Shown here in pieces: positions 36,411 through 47,451 of a stretch of DNA of 64,000 nt (its first letter is position 1; every line of letters starts with the position of its first letter). The notes beneath the pieces were generated by a model that was not told the origin of the DNA, did not search any database, and saw only the letters and a list, made by a program, of their open reading frames with translations. The translations under genes were made by a program, and so were the position numbers. The stretch is from Hippopus hippopus. Taxonomy: Eukaryota; Mollusca; Bivalvia; Cardiida; Cardiidae. The stretch is from the NCBI GenBank assembly GCA_946811185.2, contig OX328101.1, forward strand, positions 17,344,122-17,408,121. Reading direction: 5' to 3'.

Positions 36411-36944
36411 CTTTTATTAGCAATTAAAAATTATATTGACCTCTAAAATGGGAAATACGACCCGGCCGAGCCGTTGCAAGTTTAGCCATTGCTCGCTGGC
36501 TCGGGTCTTAAGCTAGACACAAGTATTAAACACCAATTTCAAGCAAATAATTTTACCTTCAGGTATATTTACATTTCTTGTGGCTTTGGCAAATGATCTC
36601 TTAATATCTCTATTTAATCTACATTTTGATGCAAAATGTAATCTTTAACCCAAGAATTAAGAGAGTTATCGGTATTAGGAGGACCGATCATGGGAAAATT
36701 TTGCAAATAGTAAATTCGAACTCGTGGCCGCTAATTGTTGCGCATTTCTCCCACTTTACACGACTATCAGTATTCAGATATCAAAAAGCTTTATCTTATT
36801 TTCAATGGTGAATATTTAGGTACATTTTGATGTAAAAATGTAATCCTTAACCCTACAGAGATTATGACTCCAAAGAGTTAGGTACATAAACAACAGTGAT
36901 GAAGACTCCAAAGAATTAATGTACATTTCAATTTTTTCTACTTT

Positions 36945-37140
36945 TTCCGTGCTATTTTTTATCAATGCTCAGAAATTTTGACAATGTTTCCAACAGGCTT
37001 CCGAGGCTAAAATCTGGTATTTAAAACATAGAGATCGGTCCAAAACTAAGGACAGGAAATAACGTTAAAGGTTTCTGAAAAACAAGCCTAAAAATCCATC
37101 GGACAAGATTGGTACTTCAGAAATTGGACCTGGCAGGAAA
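36945..37140 (+). repeat. single satellite-A-like unit inside C (left copy)
   Basis: The order ctactttttccgtgctattt, atcaatgctcagaaattttg, caacaggcttccgaggct, gatcggtccaaaactaagga, gttaaaggtttctgaaaaac parallels a left-array A monomer, including the alternative 'ctgaaa-a-aagc' continuation seen at 23070. Diverged but collinear. The right copy of C has the same unit near 62635-62830. Confidence 0.65.
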
Positions 37141-38108
37141 TAGGGATTAGCAAAGGAATGCAATCAAATTACGAGGTGCGAAAAAACAGGTAATGTCGCC
37201 GACTCCGCTGAAGATGCGACAAATTAACAACATCTGACAAGTATTGACAAACTTTAAGCCGGGAGAGGAATGAAAAATGGACAAATAAACCATTTTCAAT
37301 AACAATATTTTATAAATAAAAAAGAGTCCAGGGCAATAAATGTCTTGAACCTAGGCAATTACAATATCATTGAAATTGGTAATCTTGTGACATCCGTTTT
37401 TCGTTCATTTGCTCCATTATTGTAAAGTTACCATGTTTCTCTATTTTCTGCTGATCTCAATCTTATCAATTACAAGACTAGATAATTTATTGCTATGTAG
37501 GTTGGAATATTATTTTGGATTATGAATTCATCTTTTATACTTTTGTAAGGCTGCCGATAAATCTGATTGCTCTTATTCATAGACTGAGATCAGAATAGAA
37601 GAATTAAGTCGGGAGGGAGGTTTGATTGTGAATTTAGTCATTACTCACAATGTAAAGACCGGATCAAAACAAAAAACATATGAAAACGATGCCATATGGC
37701 TTGGCTTTCGTTAACAATGACTTTCATTTTTATATCTAAAAAAAAGAATGATTTAGGGAAGGAAATCAGTGCGGCAGGTGGAAATAATTCTAAAATAACT
37801 TAGGCTAAATGAGCGGCGGTTTTACAAATCTCTGCTGATCTTCTCAATAACAAGACTTCATAATTTGTAACTATATAATTTTAAATAATATTTTGGATTA
37901 AGAATTCGTCTTATATTCTTTTGTAAATTTGCTGATTAATCCGATTATTCGTATTCATGGACTGAGATCAGAACAGAATAATTATATCGGAAGGGGCTAC
38001 GCTCGCCAGTTTGATCATTGTTCACAATGTCAAGACTAGATCAGAATAAAAAACAAACGAGAACGATGCAAAAATTGCTTGGCTTTCGTTACTAATGAAT
38101 TTAATTTC

Positions 38109-39974
38109 AGAATCTCAAAAAATGAAAGAATGTGGGGTAGAAAATCAGTGTTGCAGGCGGAAAAAGTATAAAATAAGTTAGACTTAATGCAGCGCTACTT
38201 CACATCTAATGAATACAAAGCGAAATGCAAAGGTATCTTTTTGCAAAAATCATTGCTAGAATGTCGAAATGGAGAAGCATTGATAAGACAGTCTGATCAT
38301 TAATTAACACTGACCCAGACATAAAAAATGTGTTGTTCGCATTAATTACACGTATCGATTATCGGGATAGAAAACACGCTTTCTTCGTGTTTAAGAAGAA
38401 GACAAGCGCATTTTCCAAAACGCTCTAAATGGAAAAATGGTTGTTTGATTCCTTTAAAAATTTCAGAACCGATCGAAATATATGTGCACATGAGGCTTAC
38501 GAAAAATTAAATAATGCCAACATAATACTTGGTCGCAAGCACTATTTGAAAAAACTTTTAAATCTGAACTGGGCTATACGTAAAATTAAAGCGTCCTAAG
38601 CCAGGGCTAACACATTATTAACCCATTGCTGTCTATATGTAAAGGACTTTTTACAGCTTATAGAATTCCTGTATGCTGATCTCTGCTGATCCCAATCTTC
38701 TCCATGGTGAAATTCATTCATTTATATTTATATAGAAAACTGATGCCCATGACCGCGAAATACATAAAAATTTATATTGACTGGTGTAGATTAGATTCCG
38801 ACTTAAGTTTTTTAATGCAACTGTCACAATGTTTTTTGTCCATTTTTTTCCTGTAGCAGGCTGGGAATATATTTTTGGCCGAGAAAACGGGTTTTCTTCC
38901 AGTGTGAGACTAGCCATATAACGGATTATGTAGGTTGATAGATTGAGATCAGAAAGAGATTAATAATGTCAGGGGGTATGCTTGCTAAATTAGTCATTGC
39001 TCTCGATGTACAGCTTGGATCAGAATGAAAATCATACGAGAGCAATGCGAAACGGCTCAGCTTTCATTCCTTAAAGAGAATCTCAAAAAATGAAAGAATG
39101 TGGAGTAGAAAATCAGTGTGGCAGGCGGAAAAAGTATAAAATAAGTTAGACTTAATGCAGCGCTACTTCACATCTAACGAATACAAAGCGAAATGCAAAG
39201 GTATCTTTTCGCAAAAATCATTGCTAGAATGTCGAAATAGAGAAGCATTGATAAGACAGTCTGATCATTAATTAACACTGACCCAGACATAAAAAATGTG
39301 TTGTTCGCATCAATTACACGTATCGATTATCGGGGTAGAAAACACACTTTCTTCGTGTTTAAGAAGAAGACAAACGTATTTTCCAAAACGCTCTAAATGG
39401 AAAAATGGTTGTTTGATTCCTTTAAAAATTTCAGAACCGATCGAAATATATGTGCACATGAGGCTTACGAAAAATTAAATAATGCCGACATAATACTTGG
39501 TCGCAAGCACTATTTGAAAAAACTTTTAAATCTGAACTGGGCTAAACGTAAAATTAAAGCGTCCTAAGCCAGGGCTAACACATTATTAACCCATTGCTGT
39601 CTATATGTAAAGGACTTTTTACAGCTTATAGAATTCCTGTATGCTGATCTCTGCTGATCCCAATCTTCTCCATGGTGAAATTCATTCATTTATATTTATA
39701 TAGAAAACTGATGTCCATGACCGCGAAATACATAAAAATTGGAATACCTAAAAATTGATATTGACTGGTGTAGATTAGATTCCGACTTAAGTTTTTTATG
39801 CAACTGTCACAATGTTTTTTGTCCATTTTTTTGCTGTAACAGGCTGGAAATATATTTTTGGCCGAGAAAACGGGTTTTCTTCCAGTGTGAGACTAGCTAT
39901 ATAACGGATTATGTAGGTTGATAGATTGAGATCAGAAAGAGATTAATAATGTCAGGGGGTATGCTTGCTAAATG
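38109..39974 (+). repeat. tandem duplication, ~970-bp unit, two copies
   Basis: Copy 1 (about 38109-38990) and copy 2 (about 39077-39974) share tgataagacagtctgatcat (38281 and 39249), gtgcacatgaggcttacgaa and gtcagggggtatgcttgcta. Copy 2 has a ~14-bp extra segment near 39745. The start of copy 1 is also the end of the C duplication seen at 63820-64000. No convincing ORF. Confidence 0.85.
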
Positions 39975-40342
39975 AAACACTGGTATGTTAATCAGTCTGC
40001 TCTGACAGAAGGTTTAGGCAACCCCTTATTTTCTGTCATGGAGGCCAGATACGGACTTGAAATATTAACAAAAAAAACCCTGAAATATTCGTAGATCTGC
40101 GAATCCGGTGTTGTAGATTATCTGCTCTGACAGAAGATTTCGGCAACGCCTAGTTTTCTGTCATGGAGGCCAGATCTGGACTTAAAATATTAACAAAAGG
40201 ACTAAAATATTGGTAGATCTGCGACATCCGATATTGTAAACTGTCTGCTCCGACAGAAGGTTTCGGCATCGCCGAATTTTCTGTCACGGAGGCCAGATCC
40301 GGACTGGTTACCATACAAAAACAGCTAGATATCGAAAAAAAT

Positions 40343-40416
<74 letters not shown>

Positions 40417-42651
40417 GGAAAATTGGTCTGTTGAAATACTGGTATGTTTATCTGTCTGCTCTAATAGAAGGCTTAGGCCAGGCCTAGTTTTCTGTCATGG
40501 AGGCTAGATACGGACTTAAAATATTTACCAAAAGAGACTGAAAGAGACTGAAATATTGGTAGATCTGCAACATTCGACATGTAAGACTGGTTGCTCCAAC
40601 AAAAGGTTTCGGCAACGCCGAGTTTTCTGTCACGGAGTCCAGATCCGGACTGATTATCATACAAAAAACAGATAAATATCGAAGAAAAAATGAGAGAAGA
40701 GAGAGAGAGAGAAAGAGAGAAAGAAAGAAAGAAAGAGGAAAATTGGTCTGTTGAAATACTGGTATGTTTATCTGTCTGCTCTAATAGAAGGCTTAGGCAA
40801 TGCCTAGTTTTCTGTCATGGAGGCTAGATACGGACTTAAAATATTTACCAAAAGAGACTGAAAGAGACTGAAATATTGGTAGATCTGCAACATTCGACAT
40901 GTAAGACTGGTTGCTCCGACAAAAGGTTTCGGCAACGCCGAGTTTTCTGTCACGGAGTCCAGATCCGGACTGATTATCATACAAAAAACAGATAAATATC
41001 GAAGAAAAAATGAGAGAAGAGAGAGGGAGAGAGAGAGAAAGAGAGAGTGAGAGAGAGAGATAGAGGAAAATTATTGAAATACTGGTACCATGCCTGTTTA
41101 TATATCTGCTCTGACAGAAGGCATAGGCAACGCCTAGTTTTCTGTCATGGACTTGAAGAATTTAAAAAAAAAACCGACTGAAATATTGATAGATCTGCGA
41201 AATCCAGAATGTTAAGCTATCTGCTCCGACGAAAGTTTGGACAACGTCTAATTTTCTATCACGGAGGCTAGATCCGAACTTGTTATGATATAAAAAAAAC
41301 ACCAAATATCGAAGAGAGAGAAAGAGGCGAAAATTGATTGAAATACTGAAATGTTAATCTGTCTGCTCTAAAAGAAGGCTTAGGCAACTCCTAGTTTCAG
41401 ATACATCGCAGCGGCCAGTGCACCTATCCATTCTTTCATTGAGTTAAAATGCACGCATTATTTTTAAAATCGATTGTAATCTAGAGCCCTATTGCACACA
41501 GACCATCCGATTAAACTATGCGGAATTTTTAGTTTTGTAAATTTCGGGCCATAAAACACACCAAGTTAAAATGTTTATAGGCAATTTCAACTTTCAATTT
41601 GCATGAAAATAATTAGGAATGATAGGAATGACAAAACAAAGCGCGCAATTATTTCATTATATATTTATATCTATTTATAAATTATTAAAAATTGATGGCA
41701 TTTGCCACAATTCAACAAAAAAGACCGAAATGTTGGAAGATTTCCGACATCCGGTATTGTAGACTGTCTGCTCCGACAGAAGGTTTCGGCATCGCCGAAT
41801 TTTCTGTCAAGGAGGCCAGATCCGGACTTGAAATATTAACAAAATGACTAAAATATTGGTAGATCTGTCTGCTCCGACAGAAGGTTTCAGCATCGCCGAA
41901 TTTTCTGTGACGGAGGCCAGATCCAGACTGGTTATGATACAAAAATTTTGTAAACCGTCTGCTCCGACAGACGATTTCGGCATCGCCGAGTTTTCTGTCA
42001 CGGAGGCCAGATTCGGACTGATAATGATACCAAAACAGCTAAATATCGAAAAAATGAGAGAAGAAAGAAAAAAAGAAAGAAAGAAAGAGGAAAATTGGTG
42101 GTTTGAAATACTGGTACGTTTATCTGTCTGTTCTAATAGAAGGCTTAGGCAACGCCTAGTTTTCTGTCATAGAGGCTAGATACGGACTTAAAATATTACC
42201 CAAAAGAGACTGAAAAAGACTGAAATATTGGTAGATCTGCAACATCCGGCATGTAACACTGGTTGCTCTGACAAAGTTTCGGCAACGCCGAGTTTTCTGT
42301 CACGGAGGCCAGATCCGGACTGGTTATCATACAAAAAAACGGATAAATATTGAAGAAAAAATGAGAGAAGCGAGAAATATTAACAAAAAAACCTGAAATA
42401 TTCGTAGATCTGCCAATCCGGTAGTGTACTGCTCTGACAGTAGATTTCGGCAACGCCTAGTTTTCTGTCATGGAGGACAGATCTGGACTTAAAATATTAA
42501 CAAAAGGACTAAAATATTGGTATATCTGTGACATATTCTAGACTGTCTGCTCCGACAGAAGGTTTCGGCAACGCCGAGTTTTCTGTCACGGAAGCCAGAT
42601 CGGGACTGGTTATGATACAAAAAAAAAGCTAAATATCGAAAAAATGAGAGA

Positions 42652-42705
<54 letters not shown>

Positions 42706-42846
42706 TTCACTGAAACACTAGTATGTTAATCTGTCTGCTCTGACAGAAGGCTTAGGCAACAAAAATGACTGAACTATTGGAAGATCTGCGAAATTTGGTA
42801 TGGAGGTCAGATCCAAACTTATTATGATATAAACACACCAAATATC

Positions 42847-42899
<53 letters not shown>

Positions 42900-42970
42900 A
42901 GAGAAAGAGGCGAAAATTGATTGAAATACTGGTATGTTTATCTGTCTGCTCTAACAGAATTTGCATGAAA
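39975..42970 (+). repeat. block E: ~300-330-bp units with paired dyads and GA microsatellites
   Basis: Units carry two dyads in turn. Type 1: cttaggcaacgcctag, followed by ttttctgtcatggaggc-agatacgg. Type 2: tttcggcaacgccgag or tttcggcatcgccgaa, followed by ttttctgtcacggaggccag. Both are enclosed by gacagaa / ttctgtc arms (clear example 40252-40285). Many units end in gagaga/gaaagaaa tracts (40344-40415, 40690-40735, 41010-41062, 42646-42702, 42856-42900). About 18 dyads are visible. A SINE-body remnant lies near 41400-41450. Confidence 0.85.
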
Positions 42971-43142
42971 ATCATTAGGAATGACAGAAAAAAACGCGCG
43001 CAATTATCTATTCATAAATTGTTGAAAATTGATGGCATTTGACACAATTTAACAAAAAAGACTTAAATGTTGGAAGTTTGATTCGAATTAAATTATACTT
43101 TTTTTTGCGCCAATTTTATCTTCTTCTAAATAGAAAGTCGAG

Positions 43143-43415
43143 CCCTGACACTCAGTCACTAGCTTGCTGGACTTGATAAGAGGAGGTCGCCGGTCAGATC
43201 CCTGGGCTCGGCCAAAATACTTTCTGAAGACTGATGACAGTCATTGCGACATGATTCATTCCTCTCTCACCGCTGTTCATTGTTTCGATGATGGTTATGT
43301 GGGAAAGCAGTCAGTGGCTTGGAAAAAAATACTGGTAAAAAGAATTCCAGGAAAGCATGGATAGATGCACTCGCCAGTGCGGTACAACTGAAATTGCAAA
43401 ACGGCATTAAACACC
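43143..43415 (+). mobile_element. tRNA-derived SINE copy
   Basis: The head is decayed (ggtcagatccctgg remains as a B-box-like word). The body matches 4748-5066 read on its own strand: gattcattcctctctcacc, gatggttatgtgggaaag, cagtcagtggcttgg, aggaaagcatggatag and a final ggcattaaacacc. Confidence 0.7.
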
Positions 43416-43519
43416 ATTGCATGTTAATCAATGACGAATTAATCAAGTTTAAGAATTTAAAAAAACATCGAACAAGGACCAATTTTGGTCTGTGTAGGAA
43501 CACATAGGTGTAATTTTCA

Positions 43520-43775
43520 TGATATTAATCAAAACATTGTGGAAAAGGCAGGTGTTTTTGCAAGGACTAGTTATTCAAAGCCAAATCTGAAAAAGGAGCA
43601 AATTTCGGCTTTTTCCGATAGATTTTTAGGCTTGTGTTTAGAAACCTTTAACATTATTTCCTGTCTTTAGTTTTAGACCAATCGAATTAGATTTAAATAC
43701 CGGATTGTAGCCAAAGGAAGCCTATTTGAAACCCTGTTAAAATTTCCGAGAAGTAATAAAAACTTTATCAACTTT
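43520..43775 (-). repeat. single satellite-A-like unit directly upstream of the long ORF
   Basis: The order tttttccgatagattttta, tgtttagaaacctttaac, tatttcctgtctttagtttt, aaataccggattgtagcc, ggaagcctatttgaaaccct, gttaaaatttccgagaagta is collinear with A monomers in the orientation of the right array, and with the inverse of the unit at 36945-37140. It ends about 35 bp before the long ORF. Confidence 0.65.
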
Positions 43776-43794
43776 AAACAGAATATTTACATTT

Positions 43795-43804
43795 CTCTTT
43801 TCAG
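43795..43804 (+). promoter_or_regulatory. candidate 3' splice acceptor
   Basis: A pyrimidine tract (tttacatttctcttttcag, ending at 43804) directly precedes the coding sequence, and the reading frame stays open to the AG. This suggests that the ATG at 43812 is not the true start and that at least one upstream exon exists. I could not identify that exon. Confidence 0.5.
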
Positions 43805-43811
43805 GAATCAC

Positions 43812-46800
43812 ATGTGTGTATCTTGTGGTGAAGTGAAGACGCACTTAAGTTCCCATGTCATGTCATGTAGAAAGGTAAATAAGGAAAAAGCTATTGATCT
43901 TTTAGGGGAAGAAATAAAGAGAGCTGATAAATTAAGGTTAGAAAGTTTCTCAGTTCAGGAACTAAGATCTAAATGTGGGGAATCCTGGCCTTTTTTCGCC
44001 TATGCGTTTGCCATGATTGGCGTACCCATTAGAACTGGTCCAAAGCAGGCAGTAAATGATGTTGATAAATTAAAAGCTTACATTGAAAATGAAACACCAT
44101 TTGGCCATTATATTTGTAGCGAGAATGAAATCAAATTCAAACACAGTGTGATGCAAAATGCCACAGTTCCACCAAACGCTAAATCCGCAAACGAGATGTC
44201 TGATCCGTCTGAACCAGTACATGATACAAATAATCTTCCCTCATGTAGTGGTATAAATACCGATAAAACCTCGAGTAATACAAGTCAAGGTGAAAGCGAA
44301 CCAGTCGAAGTTTCAGAATATACCTCTGACTATATGTCTGAAATAGGCCATAGCCAACTCTGTACCGGCAATGAAACCGAAAACTTTTCTTCAACGGTAA
44401 TTAGATCAATTTCTGAAGAATTAACCCCAATCAAGAAGGGAAAATCAAATAGAAAAAGAAACCGCATTGAATCATTATCACCTGATTCAGAAGAAACCGT
44501 GTCAAAATCAACCCTGAGGGCAAAAGCAGTTCAGTCCCCAAAAAGAGCTACACGCGCAAATGTCGGAAAAAGCTATGTATCTATATTCGGAAATGAATCT
44601 CTAGATCTAGATGACGACGTAGCTGACCCATCCTATCAACCGGAAAAAGAGGTTGGTCTTAAGGCAACGAGAACTAAACTTATTAAGAAAATGGCAAGGA
44701 AAACCATCATTGACATATCAGAATCAGACTCATCTGATTCCAATTCAGAATCCGATATTGATGATCAAGAGTCACTTAATATCAAACCTACCACAAAGAA
44801 AAGAAGGGAATTGCGAAAGAAAATGAATGACGCAAAATTAACTTTATCGGATGCTGCCAAATTTGGGGCACATAATGACAATACCTATTTGAATAAATAT
44901 CTAATGTCTCTAAGGATAAGAAGTTTTTCAGAAAAACACATAAACATGACGCGGAGCAATATTTTAAGAACAATGCAGTTTTTTGCAGAAAATAATGACA
45001 TCAATTCGTTCGATCCAAAAAGGTTATTAGAGATTGAACTTAGATATGCTTTCTACGAAACACTAAAAGACATAGGAATAAGTTCTGATACCGTGGCAAA
45101 GTATTGTCAAGCTCTATCGAAAATGGTGGACGTTGAGGCCAATAGTGCCCTTAATGAGCAGAGTTTGCGTGAAGCATTTAGACTCGCATTTGCTCAAGTC
45201 GGCGATGAAACCAAAGGTCTCAAAACCAGGTTCACCAAAACGACTAAGGAACGAAGGCGGCAATTCGAAAACAATCCCGTCGATTACGAGCAATGTTTGA
45301 AAAATAATGTTTTGGTGCACGAACACTTGAAATCAAAATCAAAAGAAATACTCGACTCTTCAAAACTGCCCGAACCGCAGGATCTCAGAACAGTGAACAT
45401 GTTTTTTTATTCACATTTTCTCCAATATGGACAGAGACCATCAGCATTTATAAATATGCCACTTTCCGAAATAAAAAATGCAAAGTACCGATATGAATCT
45501 GAAAGACAAAAAAATGAAAACGCTGAACGCTATCTCGCCACAGATGAGCACAAAACTGGAAACATATACATGGCCAGAGTGCCATTTAGCGAAGAAGATG
45601 AAACTTGGCCCCTTTTAATTAAATATGTAAAAAAACTAAGACCAGAGCCTGCAGATGAAAACTGCAGAACAAAACTATTTCTTAATTCAAAAGGAAACAT
45701 TTTGGAATCGGCTTCCGGTGACTTTAATGATATTTTAACAAAAGAAGGTTTACCGATGATATCTTCGACAAAAATTAGGCATGCCATCGAAACCTATTCC
45801 TACAACGAAAAGTCAACAGAAAATGAAAAGGCAAGCGTTGCTTCAGTTCTAAGCCATTCGCTGAAAACCGCACAAAATGTATACATTGATGAGAAAAGAC
45901 AAGAATTCTACAACGGAGTTAAAACTATCAGAAATATGTATAGGAATATTTTAGACCAATGTCCAACTGAGTGTGTAAATGCACCAAAATCAGTGCCTAA
46001 CGAAAATCATGAAATTCAGGAAAGATCAGAATCCCCTGCATCCTCCATAGGATCTGCTTTCTCTGCATCCAACAAAGACATAATGCATGGGACAATAGCC
46101 CAAAATCGAAAAAAATTCATCAACACTGTTTGGCCGAATATTGATACAGAAACAGCCACTCCAACAGCAGAGGAATATTCTAATATGATTAACGAATACC
46201 CGCAATTTGGACTTTCAAATACGTCGAATGACAGAAAAAATTTTCAAAATGCATTCCACCAACTCGTCGTGAAAAAACGCGTCGAATATGCTGTTGATTT
46301 GGTAAGACGCGAAAACATATCGGATCCAAAAAAGAGATTTACCGATTTATTGACTGAACGGAATTGGTTTACTGCCAAAACCCTAAGCCAGTGCGTCACT
46401 GAGCACTCTAAGAGCAAATTAATTTTGAAAAGAACAAAGAAAGAGAGGAAAATGTTAATAACAGATAAAAATGTTATTGATTCAATTAAAAGCCAAGAAT
46501 GGCCAGGAATAAGGAAATTTATGACAGAATCAAAAGGAGCAGGCATTAAGTCAAAAACGGAAATAGAACCAGGTACGATCGTTTGCGACTACCACGGCGA
46601 ACTTCTCTCGTTCGAGGAGGGTCATCAAAGGTATATGAATTATGATTCGGACAAAAACGTATACATGTTCACATTTTCATTCAACGGCAAAAAATTCTAT
46701 ATTGACGCCAACAAGGAACATTGTGACTGCCACCCAAATAAACTGATAAAAGGTAGGCTAATCAATCATTCCAAAAAAAGTTCAAATGTTAAGCCAGAAG

Positions 46801-46937
46801 TCCACGAACAACCAAATGGCGAGCCTGTTATTCTTTTTATTGCAACAAAGAAAATAAATATATACGATGAAATCCTATTTAATTATGGCTCAAAAGGTGA
46901 CAGCAAGTCGGCACAATTAGACTGGATGTCAAAATAA
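43812..46937 (+). CDS. tyrosine recombinase-SET domain fusion protein (1041 aa)
   Basis: One uninterrupted frame. Residues 2-19 form a Cys/His motif (CVSCGEVKTHLSSHVMSC) resembling the small zinc-binding units ahead of eukaryotic recombinases. Residues 130-330 are Ser/Asp/Glu-rich and probably disordered, with basic patches (KKGKSNRKRNR at 209-219). Residues 350-450 look like a helical core-binding domain. Residues 525-700 fit a tyrosine-recombinase catalytic domain: Arg542 (GQRPSAF), Lys581 (EHKTGN), Arg656 (STKIRHAI, the usual His of HxxR being Thr653), His682 (LSHSLKTAQ) and Tyr691, with the canonical 9-residue His-to-Tyr spacing. Residues 900-1026 are a SET domain of the KMT5A/SET8 type: GAG at 909-911, CDYHGELL at 925-932, LINHS at 983-987 and YDEILFNYG at 1018-1026. 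The region 755-890 is unassigned. A recombinase of this kind would cut and rejoin DNA; the SET part would methylate lysines, possibly on histones. It could be a Crypton-like transposon protein or a domesticated gene. Start uncertain because a splice acceptor lies just upstream. Confidence 0.85.
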   Translation: MCVSCGEVKTHLSSHVMSCRKVNKEKAIDLLGEEIKRADKLRLESFSVQELRSKCGESWPFFAYAFAMIGVPIRTGPKQAVNDVDKLKAYIENETPFGHYICSENEIKFKHSVMQNATVPPNAKSANEMSDPSEPVHDTNNLPSCSGINTDKTSSNTSQGESEPVEVSEYTSDYMSEIGHSQLCTGNETENFSSTVIRSISEELTPIKKGKSNRKRNRIESLSPDSEETVSKSTLRAKAVQSPKRATRANVGKSYVSIFGNESLDLDDDVADPSYQPEKEVGLKATRTKLIKKMARKTIIDISESDSSDSNSESDIDDQESLNIKPTTKKRRELRKKMNDAKLTLSDAAKFGAHNDNTYLNKYLMSLRIRSFSEKHINMTRSNILRTMQFFAENNDINSFDPKRLLEIELRYAFYETLKDIGISSDTVAKYCQALSKMVDVEANSALNEQSLREAFRLAFAQVGDETKGLKTRFTKTTKERRRQFENNPVDYEQCLKNNVLVHEHLKSKSKEILDSSKLPEPQDLRTVNMFFYSHFLQYGQRPSAFINMPLSEIKNAKYRYESERQKNENAERYLATDEHKTGNIYMARVPFSEEDETWPLLIKYVKKLRPEPADENCRTKLFLNSKGNILESASGDFNDILTKEGLPMISSTKIRHAIETYSYNEKSTENEKASVASVLSHSLKTAQNVYIDEKRQEFYNGVKTIRNMYRNILDQCPTECVNAPKSVPNENHEIQERSESPASSIGSAFSASNKDIMHGTIAQNRKKFINTVWPNIDTETATPTAEEYSNMINEYPQFGLSNTSNDRKNFQNAFHQLVVKKRVEYAVDLVRRENISDPKKRFTDLLTERNWFTAKTLSQCVTEHSKSKLILKRTKKERKMLITDKNVIDSIKSQEWPGIRKFMTESKGAGIKSKTEIEPGTIVCDYHGELLSFEEGHQRYMNYDSDKNVYMFTFSFNGKKFYIDANKEHCDCHPNKLIKGRLINHSKKSSNVKPEVHEQPNGEPVILFIATKKINIYDEILFNYGSKGDSKSAQLDWMSK

Positions 46938-46975
46938 GCTTACATGTATAGACAAACAAGCTCACAAAAAAGTTA

Positions 46976-46981
46976 AATAAA
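46976..46981 (+). promoter_or_regulatory. candidate poly(A) signal of the recombinase-SET gene
   Basis: AATAAA lies 39 bp after the stop codon (TAA at 46935-46937). Position is right for a short 3' UTR. Motif evidence only. Confidence 0.45.
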
Positions 46982-47451
46982 AGGGTAAACTTAATTAAAA
47001 AAAGAAGTAGAGAAATAAGAATATTCATAAGTTAAAATTTTATTTTGAGGGAAGCAAGTCCTATACGGTTACCAGTGTAAGCAAAGCCGTCAGGAAACGA
47101 CCAAATAAGAGTAAATTAGTCCGCTAAATTCGACTGGGTGTGGAACTAGATAAATAATAACAACTTCGTTTAAAAGCCGTTTTTTATTTACTCTACATAA
47201 CTTAAGCCTGCCTCTTTGAAATAATATTCCAGAGAATCGTGAGTCAATATAAGCAATTTAACGCAGAATTCTTCATAGAATGGAACACCTGTTCGTGAGC
47301 CAGGACTGCAAATAATTTTCTCATATTTCGGCAAATGGAAAAAAAATAAACGATTTATTAATCATTAATTAGGAAGTTAAAATTAGTTAAAGATAAATAA
47401 AAAGATGTATTGGGTCAAACTTTGGACTGTGTCCATGTCCATGCAAACACT

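Larger units (their letters stand above)
35225..38290 (+). repeat. duplication C, left copy (>3 kb)
   Basis: From ttaaaatagcccaaaacatg onward this stretch matches 60890-64000 almost base for base, with an offset near 25.67-25.70 kb. One 36-bp segment near 62259-62300 is absent here. The content includes three dyads (35364, 35384, 35404), a four-unit internal tandem (35990-36410), a satellite-A-like unit (36945-37140) and AT-rich sequence. A 61-codon frame present in both copies has no motif and no independent support. The element type is unknown. Confidence 0.9.

Noticed and set aside
36626..36811. 61-residue frame identical at 36626 and 62330
   Set aside because: The whole surrounding duplication C is near-identical, so identity of the frame says nothing about coding; no motif recognised.
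43485..43670. 61-residue frame as the upstream exon of the recombinase-SET gene
   Set aside because: It overlaps the satellite-A-like unit and shows no zinc-binding or recombinase motif.
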